Source: Bin5 sp965221345
GTDB lineage: Bacteria; Chloroflexota; Anaerolineae; Caldilineales; Caldilineaceae
Direction: 5' to 3'
Assembly: GCA_965221345.1 (NCBI GenBank)
Contig: CBDCSD010000002.1
Location: forward strand, 558,001-622,000
DNA length: 64,000 bases
In this document: in pieces, positions 63,849 through 64,000 of the stretch
How positions within the stretch are numbered: position 1 is the first letter of the stretch
How the letters are laid out: every line of letters begins with the position of its first letter
Translations under genes and position numbers: made by a program
The notes under the pieces: model-generated
Database searches by the model: none
Told to the model about the DNA's origin: nothing
What the model saw: the letters and a program-made list of their open reading frames with translations, nothing else

Positions 63849-64000
63849 ATGCGCGGGCTGACCAAAGAGTACGTCCTGCAGCGTTTTCTGATGTATCTCC
63901 TGACCATCTGGTTGGGCACTACGCTGATCTTCGTGATCCCGCGTCTGGCGCCGGGCGACCCGGTCAGCGAGATGGTAGGCCGCCTTTCGCTGGATTCAGG
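63849..64000 (+). CDS. ABC transporter permease, DppB type (cut by window end)
   Basis: The first 50 residues, opening MRGLTKEYVLQRFLMYLLTI with the first membrane span, then FVIPRLAPGDPVSEMVGR, the standard DppB start. It is the permease partner of the 61959 lipoprotein. The rest of the gene lies past the window end. The ATG has no strong ribosome site in the hairpin-rich leader. Confidence 0.85.
   Translation, partial: MRGLTKEYVLQRFLMYLLTIWLGTTLIFVIPRLAPGDPVSEMVGRLSLDS

Overview
The window is 64 kb of GC-rich bacterial chromosome (about 60% G+C) with no rRNA, tRNA or CRISPR array that I could see. The content fits a heterotrophic Chloroflexota-like bacterium (Caldilineales/Anaerolineae-type): several Tat- or Sec-exported lipoprotein solute-binding proteins with permeases but no local ATPase, a recF away from dnaA/dnaN, a DUF2089/SHOCT-domain ABC cluster, TldD/PmbA, RraA-type aldolases, hydantoinases, and many short intergenic repeats. 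The taxonomy is inference; there is no marker gene to settle it.

Layout. 1-7.7 kb: a B12-type radical SAM protein, a family-5 solute-binding lipoprotein with one DppB-type permease, then on the minus strand an enolase-superfamily enzyme and a Gfo/Idh/MocA oxidoreductase. 7.7-8.9 kb: a decayed stretch with a permease remnant. 8.9-17.9 kb: a carbohydrate operon with a lipoprotein binding protein, LplB-like and YtcP/MalG-like permeases, a GH127-like enzyme, a beta-propeller GH32/43-like protein and a second toroid-type protein. 18.3-23.7 kb: a cluster starting at a strong promoter, with DUF2089, a beta-helix protein with a SHOCT-like tail, an ABC exporter and further SHOCT-like proteins. Next come a candidate structured small RNA, a SWIM zinc-finger protein, a YbhN-like membrane protein, an M16 peptidase, RecF and an AlaX-like editing protein.

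29.9-35.9 kb: a seven-gene minus-strand operon, nearly all genes overlapping, made of two ABC-2 exporters with a GbsR/MarR-type regulator between them and a 13-bp perfect inverted repeat in its promoter. 36.2-40.9 kb: an aldo/keto reductase, TldD, PmbA/TldE, and DUF4926, DUF4160 and DUF2442 genes. 41.2-46.6 kb: an MFS exporter, an autoregulated-looking XRE regulator with an unknown partner, an SDH/ClpP-like serine protease, and an intact IS4-superfamily element with terminal repeats and a target duplication. 46.7-50.0 kb: a minus-strand catabolic operon (two RraA paralogues, ACMSD-type amidohydrolase, Rieske ferredoxin). 50.4-54.1 kb: an MFS exporter, then an AT-rich restriction-modification cassette (D12-class adenine methyltransferase, controller protein, predicted endonuclease) with a C-box-like operator on the methyltransferase promoter. 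54.1-60.0 kb: hydantoinase B and A genes separated by a membrane-protein gene, a MITE-like element and heptamer arrays, then a molybdopterin-fold protein and ClpS. 60.5-64 kb: an orphan MalK/UgpC-type ATPase and another family-5 binding protein whose permease runs off the end.

How it fits together: the ATPase at 60.5 kb is of the shared MsmX/UgpC kind and could energise the carbohydrate permeases at 10.8-12.8 kb, which have none of their own. All three binding-protein/permease junctions carry a hairpin, consistent with step-down expression of permease relative to binding protein. A GTGGTYA heptamer family, a 130-bp GC-rich repeat and a 163-bp inverted-repeat element occupy many intergenic gaps. 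The most unusual items are the candidate RNA at 23.9-24.1 kb, the SHOCT-module cluster, the restriction-modification cassette with its divergent endonuclease, and the MITE-like element inside a heptamer array.
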